Counted from the first letter of the stretch, positions 33,498-43,356 are shown. The stretch: DNA of 64,000 nt from Bradyrhizobium sp. MOS002 (GCF_003020115.1 NZ_PYFX01000024.1:1-64000), one strand, 5' to 3'. Notes: a model not told the origin generated them from the letters alone. Translations and numbers: made by a program.

Positions 33498-34817
33498 ATG
33501 TCGACCATTGCCGCGGCCCCGGCCGCCGAGCCAAAGCCGCTCTACACATCGCTGTTCGTCCAGGTCCTGGCCGCGCTGATCCTCGGCATCATCCTCGGCG
33601 TGGCCGTGCCGGATTTTGCAATCTCCCTCAAGATCCTCAGCGACGCCTTCCTGAAGCTGATTTCGATGATCGTGGCGCCGATCGTGTTCTGCGTCGTCGT
33701 GCACGGCATTGCCGGTGCGGGCGACCTCAAGAAGGTCGGTCGGGTCGGGGTCAAGGCGCTGATCTATTTCGAGGTGATGACCACAGTCGCGCTCGTGGTA
33801 GGTCTCATCCTGGCCTACACGTTCGGCCCCGGCCATGGCATGAACATCGACCCCTCGACGCTGGATGCCAAGGCGCTCAATACCTACGCCGACAACGCCC
33901 ACAAGCTGCAGGGCGGCGGCATCGGCTCCTTCCTCCTCAACGTGATCCCGAGCACCTCGTTCGACGCCCTGTCGCGCAACGACGTGCTCCAGGTTCTGTT
34001 TTTCGCCGTGCTGTTCGGCGTAGGCCTCGCGCTGGTCGGCGGCGAGAAGGGCAAGCTCGTCACCTCGATGATCGATGCCGCCTCGACCGTGCTGTTCCGC
34101 GTCATGGGGCTTATCGTTCGCGTTGCTCCACTCGGCGTGCTCGGCGCAGTCGCCTACACCGTCGGTAAATACGGCGTCGGCTCGCTCAAGCAGCTCGTCT
34201 CACTGGTGGCGCTGTTCTACGTCTCGGTCGGCATCTTCGTGCTGGGCGTGCTCGGCGGCGTCATGGCGCTCGCCGGCATCAACATCCTCAAATTCCTCGC
34301 CTACCTGCGCGAGGAGCTGACCATCGTGCTCGCGACCGCCTCGTCCGATGCCGTGCTGCCGCAGATCATGAAGAAGCTGGAGCGGATGGGCGTGAAGGAT
34401 TCCGTCGTCGGTCTCGTCATCCCGACCGGCTATTCCTTCAACCTCGACGCCTTCTCGATCTACCTCACGCTCGCCGTCGTCTTCATCGCGCAGGCGACCA
34501 ACACGCCGCTGTCCTTCGGCGATCTGCTGCTGGTGCTCGGCGTGTCGCTGATCACCTCGAAAGGCGCGCATGGCGTGCCGGGCTCTGCGATCGTGATTCT
34601 GGCGGCGACGCTGAACGCGGTGCCGAGCATCCCTGCGATCGGCCTCGTGCTGGTCTTGTCGGTCGACTGGTTCATCGGCATGGCTCGCGCGGTCGGCAAC
34701 CTCACCGGCAATTGCGTTGCGACCGTGGTAGTCGCCGCCTGGGAAGGCGACCTCGATCGCGCCAAGGCGGCAAAGGTCCTCGATGGTGGTGAGCTTGTTG
34801 ACGTAACGGCGGGGTAG
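33498..34817 (+). CDS. dctA: C4-dicarboxylate:cation symporter DctA
   Basis: The 439-residue dicarboxylate/amino-acid:cation symporter family protein imports succinate, fumarate and malate, the main carbon supply for nitrogen-fixing bacteroids. Typical segments are LKLISMIVAPIVFCVVVHGI, the substrate-site hairpin ATASSDAVLP, and IPTGYSFNLDAFSIY, with SKGAHGVPGSA in the second hairpin. GGGGGAGTCACC precedes the ATG. A consensus sigma-54 promoter stands directly upstream. Confidence 0.95.
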   Translation: MSTIAAAPAAEPKPLYTSLFVQVLAALILGIILGVAVPDFAISLKILSDAFLKLISMIVAPIVFCVVVHGIAGAGDLKKVGRVGVKALIYFEVMTTVALVVGLILAYTFGPGHGMNIDPSTLDAKALNTYADNAHKLQGGGIGSFLLNVIPSTSFDALSRNDVLQVLFFAVLFGVGLALVGGEKGKLVTSMIDAASTVLFRVMGLIVRVAPLGVLGAVAYTVGKYGVGSLKQLVSLVALFYVSVGIFVLGVLGGVMALAGINILKFLAYLREELTIVLATASSDAVLPQIMKKLERMGVKDSVVGLVIPTGYSFNLDAFSIYLTLAVVFIAQATNTPLSFGDLLLVLGVSLITSKGAHGVPGSAIVILAATLNAVPSIPAIGLVLVLSVDWFIGMARAVGNLTGNCVATVVVAAWEGDLDRAKAAKVLDGGELVDVTAG

Positions 34818-34823
34818 CGCCGT

Positions 34824-36196
34824 TCAGTCATTCCAACGGAGGAGCGGCGTTCCATACGCCCTCCTCCAGACGGAGAGGAAACGCGGAAACCAGGAGTGGG
34901 CCACGGCGCCCTTGTAGGCCCAGGTGCGATATTTCAGGCCCTGCTCCGAGATCAGTTCCTGATAGCCGCCGTGGACTTCGGTCGCGGTGCGGATGTCCTT
35001 CAATATTCCTTGCGCGCAGGCGCGGTAGGTATCGCTCCCCGAGAATTCGTCATAGTCCAGCATGCGATCCGCGAACTCGACGTTGAACGTCGGCCAGGAC
35101 GACCGTCCCTGGTAGGCGGGAGCCGCGATCTTGTGGATCATCTTGTTGCGCGGATTATCCGCCGACACCAGGAAGTGGAACGTGGTGGGGATGCGAAAGC
35201 GCGGCTCCGCAATGATCAGATCCGCCGTTGCCGCGAACAGCGCGCGCTCGCTTTCCTCGTTCAGATCCCAGAAGCCGCGATGCACGCTGACGAAATCCAG
35301 CGCGACCGAGAACACCGGCGAGCCCGTTGGGCCATCGAGGGAATGCCTGATATAGCCGCCCTTGCCGAACAGGCGGAGCAGGTCCTCTTGTACTGCGCCA
35401 GGTCGCGTCCGAGCAGCCGCTTCAGCTCGTTCTCGTCGACGATTCCGAGCTGCGCGCCCCACACGAACGTCGTGTAAACGCAGGCATTGGTGACGAAACG
35501 CCTGCGCTCGGCGCGCGTGTCGGTTGCCGCAGAGCGCGGAGCACCGGCGTCGCACAGCAAATACGTGGAGCCATCATCATTGAAAGGTTCGAGCTCGCTT
35601 GCGAGCTGGAGGATCGCGCGCTTCAGATCACCGCAATATTCGGCCAGCAGCAGGCGGCCCGCATGCGCGCATTGCGACATCGCCAGGAAAGATGACGCTC
35701 TCTCCTCGGCAGAGATCATCTGCTGCAGGCCGGCCAGAATGCCAAGCAGCGTATCCGAGGGGCGCGAGAAATAGTTCACGCCGAGGTACCGGGTGCGCCC
35801 CGCCGGGACGATGGTCGTCGTGACCACGTCGGCGCGAACCGCTTCCAGCAGCAGGCGGACGCTCTTTTCGAGCAAACGTGCCCGCCGTACCGCGTCCTGC
35901 GAATCCATGATGGTGTCGGGGTCGAGGACGTCGGGATAGAACCAGGCGAAGTCGCGCGGATAGTACGCAGAGGCGTGCGGCGCGCCCGTGACGAGAAACG
36001 ACTCGGACACCGAAAAGGCGCTGTCCATCGAGTGCCGATAGAGGTCCTCGATGGCCGTGAACGGATGATGTGACGGCCTCAGGAATCGATCACCGAGAAA
36101 ATTCACGGCCTGAAGCGCGTTGGCGACAAAGGTCGCAGCCGCGCCTTGATAAAACCGGTTCTCGCGATGGGACGGCAAGGAAATATCGCTGTTCAT
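34824..36196 (-). pseudogene. Large hypothetical protein, possibly six-hairpin glycosidase-like, frameshifted
   Basis: Two frames join into a protein of about 457 residues. The first (start 36196) contains YYPRDFAWFYPDVLDPDTI and ends its coherent part at GRDLAQYK. The second continues with EDLLRLFGKGGYIRHSLDG and SVHRGFWDLNEESERALF to the stop at 34824. The break is at about 35394-35399, where one missing G would restore the frame (TACAAGAGG for TACAAGGAGG). Acidic and aromatic spacing hints at an alpha/alpha-barrel glycoside hydrolase, but I do not recognise the family with confidence. It may be a fresh pseudogene or a sequencing deletion. Confidence 0.7.
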
Positions 36197-36290
36197 GTTC
36201 GCCTGGTCTGCGGTGATCCCGGCACTGGCCGGTCACCATTCCAAGCATGGCTGATTCGCATCTCGCTCCGATGACGTGAACTCCCGACAC

Positions 36291-37565
36291 TCAGGTCGCG
36301 CCGGTGCGGTCCTCCCGCGGCCGAAAATTCTCGATCAGCCGCAGCAACACCCGCGCGCCGGCGTCGGCATCGGCGGGCTCGACATGCTCGTCCGGATGAT
36401 GGCTGATGCCGCCGCGGCAGCGGACGAAGATCATGCCGACGTCGGCAATGTCGATCATGGCCATGCCGTCATGCCCGGCCCCGCTCGACAGCTCGAACAC
36501 GGAAAAACCCTCCGCTCCGATCGCCTGCGCGATCTGGTCCTTCAGCCAGGGCGCGCAAGGCGCGGTGCGGTTCTCGTGGGTGACGTCGAGCTGAAGCGAC
36601 AGTTGGCGGCGCTTTGCAATGGCTTCGATCTGCCTGACGACATCGGCGACCGCGCGCTTGCGGTGCATGTCGGTCGGTGCCCGCATGTCGATGGTGAACG
36701 ACACCTCGCCCGGAATGACGTTGGTCGCGCCGGGCCTTCCCTGGATGTAGCCGACGGTGCCGACCAGCCCATCCTCGTCGGTGCGGCAAAACTGTTCGAT
36801 CGCGCCGATACATTCGGCCGCGCCCGCCAACGCATCGCGCCGGAGCGCCATCGGCACCGTGCCCGCGTGCCCCGCCATGCCGGTCAGCCGCGCGGCAAGC
36901 CGTGTCGCGCCCGCAATCGCGGAGACCACGCCGACGGGCAGGTTTTGTGCTTCCAGCACCGGCCCTTGCTCGATGTGCAGTTCGAGATAGGCAAGCAACT
37001 CGCGCCGGGCTCGTGCGGCCGCGCCGATATGATCGGGGTCGAGCCCGAACTGCACCAGCGCATCGCGCATGGACACGCCGTCACGGTCGCGTGTGTTGAG
37101 GACGCTCTCGTCAAAAGTGCCGGCCACCGCGCGGCTGCCCAGCAAGGTCGAGGCGAAGCGCACCCCCTCCTCATCCGCAAAACCGACGATTTCGATCGCG
37201 AACGGCAGGCGCTTGCCGCGGCGGTTGAGATCGGCGACGCAGGCGATCGCCGTGATCACGCCCAGTGGCCCGTCCCATTTGCCGGCATCGCGCACGGTGT
37301 CGTAGTGCGAGCCGAGCATCAGGCAAGGCGCGCCCGGCCGCTCGCCTTCGTAGCGCCCGCAGACATTGCCGATCGCGTCGAGACGCGCACTCATGCCGGC
37401 GTCGCGCATCCAGCTCAGGATGAGGTCCGCGGCCTTGCGCAGCTCGCTGGTCAGATAGATGCGGGTGAGCTTGTCGCCTTCTTCCGAGATCGCCGCGAGC
37501 TCGTTGATCCCTCGCACGATCTCTTCGCCGAGCGAACCATTCTGAACGGCGTTACCAGCAGCCAT
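36291..37565 (-). CDS. allC: Allantoate amidohydrolase (M20 family)
   Basis: The 424-residue metallo-amidohydrolase would convert allantoate to ureidoglycine-type products, ammonia and CO2. M20 metal motifs are visible: GSHYDTV, WDGPLGV, ADEEGVRF, HIEQGPVLE and SHHPDE. N-carbamoyl-amino-acid hydrolase is the alternative; the neighbouring purine genes favour allantoate. ATG at 37565 gives the usual family length; an open frame to 37667 adds unrelated residues. The gene is divergent from a purine-type ABC transporter operon, with a 404-base shared control region. Confidence 0.82.
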   Translation of the reverse strand: MAAGNAVQNGSLGEEIVRGINELAAISEEGDKLTRIYLTSELRKAADLILSWMRDAGMSARLDAIGNVCGRYEGERPGAPCLMLGSHYDTVRDAGKWDGPLGVITAIACVADLNRRGKRLPFAIEIVGFADEEGVRFASTLLGSRAVAGTFDESVLNTRDRDGVSMRDALVQFGLDPDHIGAAARARRELLAYLELHIEQGPVLEAQNLPVGVVSAIAGATRLAARLTGMAGHAGTVPMALRRDALAGAAECIGAIEQFCRTDEDGLVGTVGYIQGRPGATNVIPGEVSFTIDMRAPTDMHRKRAVADVVRQIEAIAKRRQLSLQLDVTHENRTAPCAPWLKDQIAQAIGAEGFSVFELSSGAGHDGMAMIDIADVGMIFVRCRGGISHHPDEHVEPADADAGARVLLRLIENFRPREDRTGAT

Positions 37566-37623
37566 CTCGGCGAGCTTTCCATCTCTTGGGACCGCGGCGA
37601 CGGCGATCCTGGCGATAATCGAT

Positions 37624-37638
37624 TCAAGTTCGGTGCCA
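37624..37638 (-). promoter_or_regulatory. Weak sigma-54-like site upstream of allC
   Basis: On the minus strand TGGCAC-CGAAC-TTGA has a perfect -24 element and correct spacing, but the -12 reads TTGA not TTGC. It lies about 60 bases before the allC ATG. It is listed because other units of the purine cluster carry better matches. Confidence 0.35.
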
Positions 37639-37757
37639 GCGAAATCACGCTGCCGACGCCGCTCCAATCAGCGCGTGGTTAGCATGGATGCGGTCGCCGG
37701 CAGACCACCCGGCCCTCGTCATGCACATGTCCAAGCCGGTCAAGATTGCTTAACTCC

Positions 37758-37769
37758 ATTGCATACAAT
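37758..37769. promoter_or_regulatory. GntR-type operator candidate
   Basis: ATTGCATACAAT has perfect ATTG/CAAT arms and differs by one base from the symmetric ATTGTATACAAT seen for several FCD-type GntR regulators. It lies midway between divergent allC and the BMP transporter operon. A second palindrome, CTGATC-AA-GATCAG, follows at 37806-37819. No GntR gene is in the window. Confidence 0.5.
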
Positions 37770-37880
37770 CACAAAATACCGCCTATAATTTCACCTGCCG
37801 CTTTCCTGATCAAGATCAGAGCACCTAAAATAAATACATAATTTCAATAACTTAATTGGAAATGCCCTCCTCGTAATCTC

Positions 37881-37895
37881 TGGCACGAAGCTTGC
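37881..37895 (+). promoter_or_regulatory. Sigma-54 promoter of the first BMP transporter operon
   Basis: TGGCAC-GAAGC-TTGC matches the -24/-12 consensus exactly; it is preceded by C as in YTGGCACG. It lies 75 bases before the start of the substrate-binding-protein gene. Nitrogen limitation (NtrC) is the likely activator type for a purine or ureide uptake operon, but no activator site was identified. Confidence 0.85.
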
Positions 37896-37969
37896 GACAA
37901 TTGATCCCGGGCTCCGCCAGACCGGCGCAGCGCGAGATGAGGCGGTGCATCCGCCAAGGGGAGCAAGCA

Positions 37970-39082
37970 ATGGAATTTGGCAGGATCTCACGACGTCATT
38001 TGTTGCAGGGCGGTGCGGCCCTCACCCTCGGCGCGGCGGCCGGCGCCCGCCCGTCCTTTGCGGCCGAGACGACCATCGGCTTCATCTATGTCGGATCGCG
38101 CGACGACTATGGCTACAACCAGGCGCATGCGCAGGGCGCGGCGGCGCTGAAGAAGATTCCCGGCCTCAAGGTCGTGGAAGAAGAGAAGGTGCCGGAGACC
38201 GACGCGGTCGAGAAGACGATCGAGTCCATGATCAATCTCGACGGCGCCACCCTGCTCTTCCCGACCTCGTTCGGTTACTACAATCCTCACATGGTCAAGA
38301 TGGCCAACAAATTCCCGAAGCTGCACTTCGAGCACTGCGGCGGCCTTTGGAGCGACAAGGACCCGAAAAACGCAGGCAGCTATTTCGGCTATATCGACGA
38401 AGCCCAATATATCTCGGGCATCGTCGCCGGTTACACCTCCAAGAGCGGCAAGCTCGGCTTCGTCGCCGCGAAACCGATCCCGCAGGTGCTGCGCAACATC
38501 AACGCATTCGCGCTGGGCGCGAGGCTTGCCAATCCCAAGGCCACCACGCAGGTCATCTTCACCGGTGACTGGTCGATGCCGGTCAAGGAAGCCGAGGCCA
38601 CCAACAGCCTGATCGACCAGGGCGTCGACGTCCTCACCTGTCACGTCGACGGTCCGAAGACCATGGTCGAGAACGCCGCGCGTCGGGGCGCCATGGTGTG
38701 CGGCTATCACGTCAACCAGTCGCCGCTCGCGCCGAAGGCGTATCTCACGGGAGCCGAGTGGAACTGGGAAGCGCTGTACCCCAAATTCGTCAAGATGATC
38801 GCCGCCGGCGAGAGCATCCCGAACTTCTATCGCGGCGGCCTCAAGGAAGAGATCGTCAAGACCTCGCCCTATGGCGAAGCGGTCTCCGCGGAGGCGCGCA
38901 AGCACGCCGACGACGTCAAGGCCAAGTTCTTTTCCGGTGATGGCTACGCCATCTTCAAGGGTGGGCTGGTCGACAACAAGGGCAAGACAGTGATCGCGGC
39001 CGGCACCGATCGCGGCCAGAAGGATCCCGAGCTCGAGAAGATGGACTATCTCGTGGAGGGCGTGGTCGGAGCGACTTCGTGA
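37970..39082 (+). CDS. BMP-family ABC transporter substrate-binding protein (set 1)
   Basis: The 370-residue protein has a twin-arginine-like export signal (ISRRHLLQGG) cut near SFAAE, then the BMP/PnrA fold: TIGFIYVGSRDDYGYNQAHA, LLFPTSFGYYNPHM and IDQGVDVLTCHVDGP. The family binds nucleosides or purines in the periplasm. AAGGGGAGC precedes the ATG at 37970. It begins a six-gene operon with two permeases, biuret hydrolase, an ATPase and a nucleobase deaminase; the ligand may therefore be a purine or a ureide. The next gene's GTG overlaps its stop. Confidence 0.9.
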   Translation: MEFGRISRRHLLQGGAALTLGAAAGARPSFAAETTIGFIYVGSRDDYGYNQAHAQGAAALKKIPGLKVVEEEKVPETDAVEKTIESMINLDGATLLFPTSFGYYNPHMVKMANKFPKLHFEHCGGLWSDKDPKNAGSYFGYIDEAQYISGIVAGYTSKSGKLGFVAAKPIPQVLRNINAFALGARLANPKATTQVIFTGDWSMPVKEAEATNSLIDQGVDVLTCHVDGPKTMVENAARRGAMVCGYHVNQSPLAPKAYLTGAEWNWEALYPKFVKMIAAGESIPNFYRGGLKEEIVKTSPYGEAVSAEARKHADDVKAKFFSGDGYAIFKGGLVDNKGKTVIAAGTDRGQKDPELEKMDYLVEGVVGATS

Positions 39083-40191
39083 CGACGGAAGCTGCGGATC
39101 CCGTTGAAGCGGTCGGGTCAATTGCCCCGGCCGCCGATCCGGGATTCCTCCAACGTCACGGCGGAGCGATCGAATACATCCTGATCCCGGGCGCGGCGCT
39201 GGCCGGCGCGCTCGGGGCCTTCGGCATCTTCGTCGCGATGTTCGGCAAGAACCCGCTCGACCTCTATTTCTACATGTACTACGGCGCGTTCGGCACCTGG
39301 TTCTCATGGCAGAACACGCTGACGCGCGCAGCGCCGCTGATCCTCACGGCGCTCTGCACCGCGCTGCCCGCGCAGCTCGGCATGGTCATTATCGGCGGCG
39401 AAGGCGCGCTCCTGATCGGCGCGCTGTCGGCAACCAGCGCGGCGCTGGTGCTTCAGGGCATGCCGCCGCTCATCGTGCAGATCGCCATGGTCGTTGCCGG
39501 CGTGATCGGCGGTGGCCTGTGGGTCATGCTTTCGGGCGCGCTGCGGCAATATCGCGGCGTCAACGAGACGATCTCGAGCCTGCTGCTCGTCCACATCGCG
39601 CTGGCGGTCCTCAACCATCTCGTCGAAGGCGCAATGCGCGACCCCGCCAGCCTCAACAAGCCGTCGACCCGCGAGATCGGCGCGGCCAACATGATCGGAT
39701 CGATCCCCGGCACCGACGTGCATTGGGGTCTCGTATTCGGCCTGATCGCCGCGATCGCCGCCTATATCCTGATCTATCACACCGTGTTCGGCTTCGCCGC
39801 GCGTGTTGCCGGCGGCAACATCCGCGCTGCGAAGATCGTGGGCCTCAATGTCAGCAAGCTGATCCTGACCATCTGCTTCCTCGCCGGCGGCGCCGCTGGC
39901 CTTGCCGGCATGGTCGAGGTCGCCGCCGTGCAGGGGCGTACCAACGCGAACCTCGCGGCAGGCTACGGCTTCACAGGGATTCTCGTTGCCTTCCTGGCGC
40001 GGCAAAATCCGCTCGCCATTATCCCCGTCGCGATCCTGCTCGGTGGTATCAGCGCCAGCGGCGGGCTGTTGCAGCGCCGCCTCGGATTGCCGGATGCATC
40101 CGTGCTGGTGCTGCAAGGCATCATCTTCGTCTTCGTGCTGGCCAGCGATGCGCTCTATGGCCGCATCGGGTTTCTGAAGGGAAAGTCCTGA
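39079..40191 (+). CDS. BMP-type ABC transporter permease (set 1)
   Basis: The 370-residue polytopic membrane protein belongs to the branched-chain/ribose permease class used by nucleoside importers (YufP/NupP-like). Family features are LGMVIIGGEGALLIGALSAT and GYGFTGILVAFLARQNPLAI. GTG at 39079 overlaps the upstream TGA as GTGA. It pairs with the permease at 40193. Confidence 0.9.
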   Translation: MTTEAADPVEAVGSIAPAADPGFLQRHGGAIEYILIPGAALAGALGAFGIFVAMFGKNPLDLYFYMYYGAFGTWFSWQNTLTRAAPLILTALCTALPAQLGMVIIGGEGALLIGALSATSAALVLQGMPPLIVQIAMVVAGVIGGGLWVMLSGALRQYRGVNETISSLLLVHIALAVLNHLVEGAMRDPASLNKPSTREIGAANMIGSIPGTDVHWGLVFGLIAAIAAYILIYHTVFGFAARVAGGNIRAAKIVGLNVSKLILTICFLAGGAAGLAGMVEVAAVQGRTNANLAAGYGFTGILVAFLARQNPLAIIPVAILLGGISASGGLLQRRLGLPDASVLVLQGIIFVFVLASDALYGRIGFLKGKS

Positions 40192-40192
40192 G

Positions 40193-41119
40193 ATGGCTGA
40201 CGGCTCGATCGGACTCTGGACCGTCCCGCTCGCCGTGCTCGGCGGCGCCATTCGCGTCTCGACGCCGTTCCTGTTCGTGAGCCTGGGGGAATGCATCACC
40301 GAGCGCTCCGGCCGCATCAATCTCGGCCTCGAAGGCACGCTGGTGATGGGCGCGATGAGCGCCTACGGCATTTCCTACCTCACGGGATCGCCATGGCTGG
40401 GCGTGCTCGCCGCTGGCATCACCGGCGCGCTTCTGGGCGCGCTGCATGCCGGCATCTGCTCGTTGCCGCGGGTCAACGACATTGCGGTCGGCATCGCCTT
40501 GATGCTGTTCGGCACCGGGCTTGCCTTCTATCTCGGCAAGCCGCTGATCGAGCCTACCGCGCCGCGGCTGCCCGCGATCGATTTCGGCTGGTGGAGCGAC
40601 ATTCCGCAGGTGCGCGCGGCACTACGGGTCAACGTGCTCTTCCTGATCGGCGTCGCGCTCGCGCCGATTCTCTACTGGGCCTTCCGGACCACGCGCTGGG
40701 GCCTCCTGATCCGCACCGCAGGCGAGAGTTCGGACGCCGCGCGTGCGATGGGCCACTCCGTGCTGCTGATCCGCCTGCGCGCGACCATGGTCGGCGGCTT
40801 CCTCGCCGGCATCGGCGGTTCGTTCCTGTCGCTGTTCTATCCCGGAAGCTGGAACGAGGGCCTGTCCTCGGGCCAGGGCATCACGGCCGTCGCGCTCGTG
40901 ATCTTCGCACGCTGGGACCCCTTGCTGTGTCTGTGGGCCTCGCTCGCCTTCGGCGGCGCCGCGGCGCTCGGCCCGGCGCTGCAATCGGTCGGCGTCACCT
41001 CCGGCTATCACCTCTTCAACGCCGCGCCCTACATCCTGACGCTGGCGATCATGATCATCACCTGCTCGCCGAAACGCACGCTGACCGGAGCCCCGGCCGA
41101 ATTGTCGATCACCCGCTAG
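40193..41119 (+). CDS. BMP-type ABC transporter permease (set 1), second subunit
   Basis: The 308-residue permease (YufQ/NupQ-like) has GECITERSGRINLGLEGTLV near its start and GLSSGQGITAVALVIFARWD further on, both typical of the smaller partner. Its ATG lies one base after the upstream stop. It forms the membrane channel with the preceding protein. Confidence 0.9.
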   Translation: MADGSIGLWTVPLAVLGGAIRVSTPFLFVSLGECITERSGRINLGLEGTLVMGAMSAYGISYLTGSPWLGVLAAGITGALLGALHAGICSLPRVNDIAVGIALMLFGTGLAFYLGKPLIEPTAPRLPAIDFGWWSDIPQVRAALRVNVLFLIGVALAPILYWAFRTTRWGLLIRTAGESSDAARAMGHSVLLIRLRATMVGGFLAGIGGSFLSLFYPGSWNEGLSSGQGITAVALVIFARWDPLLCLWASLAFGGAAALGPALQSVGVTSGYHLFNAAPYILTLAIMIITCSPKRTLTGAPAELSITR

Positions 41120-41130
41120 AGAGCGAAATC

Positions 41131-41814
41131 ATGCCCGAGCGCACCATCAAGTCCGAGCCCTACGCCTGGCCCTATAACGGCGATCTGCGCCCCGCGAACA
41201 CCGCGCTCATCATCATCGACATGCAGACCGATTTCTGCGGCGTCGGCGGCTATGTCGACAAGATGGGCTATGACCTGTCCCTGACGCGGGCGCCGATCGA
41301 GCCGATCAAGAAACTGCTGACGGCCATGCGGAGCCAAGGCTTTCACATCATCCATACCCGCGAAGGCCACCGCCCCGATCTCTCGGATTTGCCTGCCAAC
41401 AAGCGCTGGCGGTCCCGGCAGATCGGCGCCGGCATCGGCGATCCCGGCCCTTGCGGCCGCATCCTGGTGCGCGGCGAGCCCGGGTGGGACATCATCCCGG
41501 AGCTCGCGCCGCTGCCTGGCGAACCGATCATCGACAAGCCCGGCAAGGGCTCGTTCTGCGCCACCGATCTGGAGCTGATCCTGCGCGTGCGCGGCATCGA
41601 GAACATCGTGCTCACCGGCATCACCACCGACGTCTGCGTTCACACCACCATGCGTGAGGCCAACGACCGCGGCTTCGAATGCGTTCTGTTACATGACTGC
41701 TGCGGTGCGACCGACAAGAGCAATCACGAGCACGCGCTGAAGATGATCAAGATGCAGGGCGGCGTGTTCGGCGCGGTCTCGACCTCCGACGCCTTCATCG
41801 GAGCGATTTCGTGA
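41131..41814 (+). CDS. biuH: Biuret hydrolase (isochorismatase-family cysteine hydrolase)
   Basis: The 227-residue protein has the cysteine-hydrolase triad Asp30 (IIDMQTDF), Lys136 (KPGKGSF) and Cys169 (TDVCVHTT). With a six-residue offset these match the triad I recall for Rhizobium leguminosarum biuret hydrolase (Asp36, Lys142, Cys175), and long stretches around HIIHTREGHRPDLSDLPANK are nearly the same as that enzyme from memory. It would split biuret to allophanate and ammonia. Ureidoacrylate or ureidomalonate hydrolysis is an alternative for the family. It sits inside a purine-type ABC operon, between permease and ATPase genes. Confidence 0.85.
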   Translation: MPERTIKSEPYAWPYNGDLRPANTALIIIDMQTDFCGVGGYVDKMGYDLSLTRAPIEPIKKLLTAMRSQGFHIIHTREGHRPDLSDLPANKRWRSRQIGAGIGDPGPCGRILVRGEPGWDIIPELAPLPGEPIIDKPGKGSFCATDLELILRVRGIENIVLTGITTDVCVHTTMREANDRGFECVLLHDCCGATDKSNHEHALKMIKMQGGVFGAVSTSDAFIGAIS

Positions 41815-43343
41815 TCGTCGGCGAAACGCCACCGCCATCGGGCGCCTTCGGCGTCGACGCTATCGCCATGACCATGCGTTTCGGGGATTTCCTGGCGCTG
41901 GACAATGTCGCGCTGAAAGTGCGGCCGGGTTCGTTCCATGCGCTGCTCGGCGAGAACGGCGCCGGCAAGTCGACCCTCGTCAAATGCATCATGGGCTACT
42001 ATCACGCCACCGAGGGCGACATTCTGGTCGGCGGGCGCGAGCAGGCGATCGGCAATCCAAAGGACGCTCACGCACTCGGCCTCGGCATGGTCTACCAGCA
42101 TTTCACGCTGGTGCCGGCGATGACGGTCGCCGAAAATCTGGTGCTGGCGCGCGACGACGTGCCGGCCGTGGTGAACTGGCCGAAAGAGATGAAGGAACTC
42201 GAGGCCTTTCTCGCGCGCATGCCGTTCAAGGTCCCGCTCAGCTCAAAAGTCTCCGACATCTCGGCTGGCGAGCGGCAGAAATGCGAGATCCTCAAGCAGC
42301 TCTACCTGAAGCGCCGCTTCCTGATCCTGGACGAGCCGACTTCGGTGCTGACGCCTGCGGAAGCCGACGAGGTGCTCGGCATGCTCCGCGACATGGTCGT
42401 CAAGGGCGAGCTGACCATCCTGATGATCACGCACAAGTTCCGCGAGGTCATGGCCTTCGCCGACGACGTCACGATCCTGCGCCGCGGCAAGCTCGCCGGC
42501 GCCGGCAAGGTTTCCGAACTAACGCCGGACGCGATGGCGCGCACCATGATCGGCGCCGAGGAGCTGACGGTGCAGCCGCCGCGCACCGGTGAGGCCGGCA
42601 AGGCGAGGCTGGAGCTGGCGAAGATGCGCGCGCTCGACGACGCCGGCGCCATCGCCGTGCATGACGTCTCCCTCACCGTTCGTGCCGGCGAGACCGTCGG
42701 CATCGCCGGCGTCTCCGGCAACGGCCAGCGCCAGCTCGTCGAGGTGCTGGCCGGGCAGCGCGAGGCGGAGAGCGGCGAGATCCGCGTCGCCGGCGCCCCC
42801 TATCACGCCAGCCGCGAGGAGATGCGGCGGCATAATATGTCACTTCTGCCGGAGGAGCCGCTGAAGAACGCCTGTGTCGGCGGCATGAGTGTCGCCGACA
42901 ACATCGCCTTCCGCGAGTTCGATCGCGCGCCCTTCGCAAGCCTCGGCTGGTGGCTCAACCGCGGCGCCTTCCGCGTCGACGCCAGGAAGAAGATCGCCCA
43001 GTACAAGATCAAGACCCGCACGCCCGACACGCCGATCTCGGCGCTGTCGGGCGGCAACGTCCAGCGCGCCGTGCTGGCCCGCGAGCTCGGCGGCGACGTC
43101 GAGGTGCTGATCGCAGCCAATCCCTGTTTCGGGCTCGATTTCGCAGCGGTGGCGCAAATCCATGCCGAGATCATGGCCGCGCGCAACCGCGGCGCCGCGG
43201 TGCTGCTGGTCAGCGAGGACCTCGACGAACTCCTTGAACTCTCCGATCGGCTGGTGGTGATGTTCCACGGCGAATTCGTGTATGAAGCACGGACCAGCGA
43301 AGCCGATCTCACCGTGGTCGGCCGGCATATGGCGGGGCATTGA
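41811..43343 (+). CDS. BMP-type ABC transporter ATPase, two nucleotide-binding domains (set 1)
   Basis: The 510-residue protein has two fused ABC domains. The first has Walker A GENGAGKSTL (about residue 45), signature-like ISAGERQK and Walker B FLILDEPTSVL. The second has degenerate GVSGNGQRQL and ALSGGNVQRAV, as usual for sugar/nucleoside importers of this class. GTG overlaps the biuH stop as GTGA. Confidence 0.92.
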   Translation: MIVGETPPPSGAFGVDAIAMTMRFGDFLALDNVALKVRPGSFHALLGENGAGKSTLVKCIMGYYHATEGDILVGGREQAIGNPKDAHALGLGMVYQHFTLVPAMTVAENLVLARDDVPAVVNWPKEMKELEAFLARMPFKVPLSSKVSDISAGERQKCEILKQLYLKRRFLILDEPTSVLTPAEADEVLGMLRDMVVKGELTILMITHKFREVMAFADDVTILRRGKLAGAGKVSELTPDAMARTMIGAEELTVQPPRTGEAGKARLELAKMRALDDAGAIAVHDVSLTVRAGETVGIAGVSGNGQRQLVEVLAGQREAESGEIRVAGAPYHASREEMRRHNMSLLPEEPLKNACVGGMSVADNIAFREFDRAPFASLGWWLNRGAFRVDARKKIAQYKIKTRTPDTPISALSGGNVQRAVLARELGGDVEVLIAANPCFGLDFAAVAQIHAEIMAARNRGAAVLLVSEDLDELLELSDRLVVMFHGEFVYEARTSEADLTVVGRHMAGH

Positions 43344-43356
43344 CCAGGGAAGAGCG

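Noticed and set aside
35261..35405. Tail of the upstream frame of the broken gene at 34824-36196
   Set aside because: After about 35399 its translation becomes Arg/Ser/Cys-rich while the other frame becomes coherent, so this part is out of frame, not a real carboxyl terminus.
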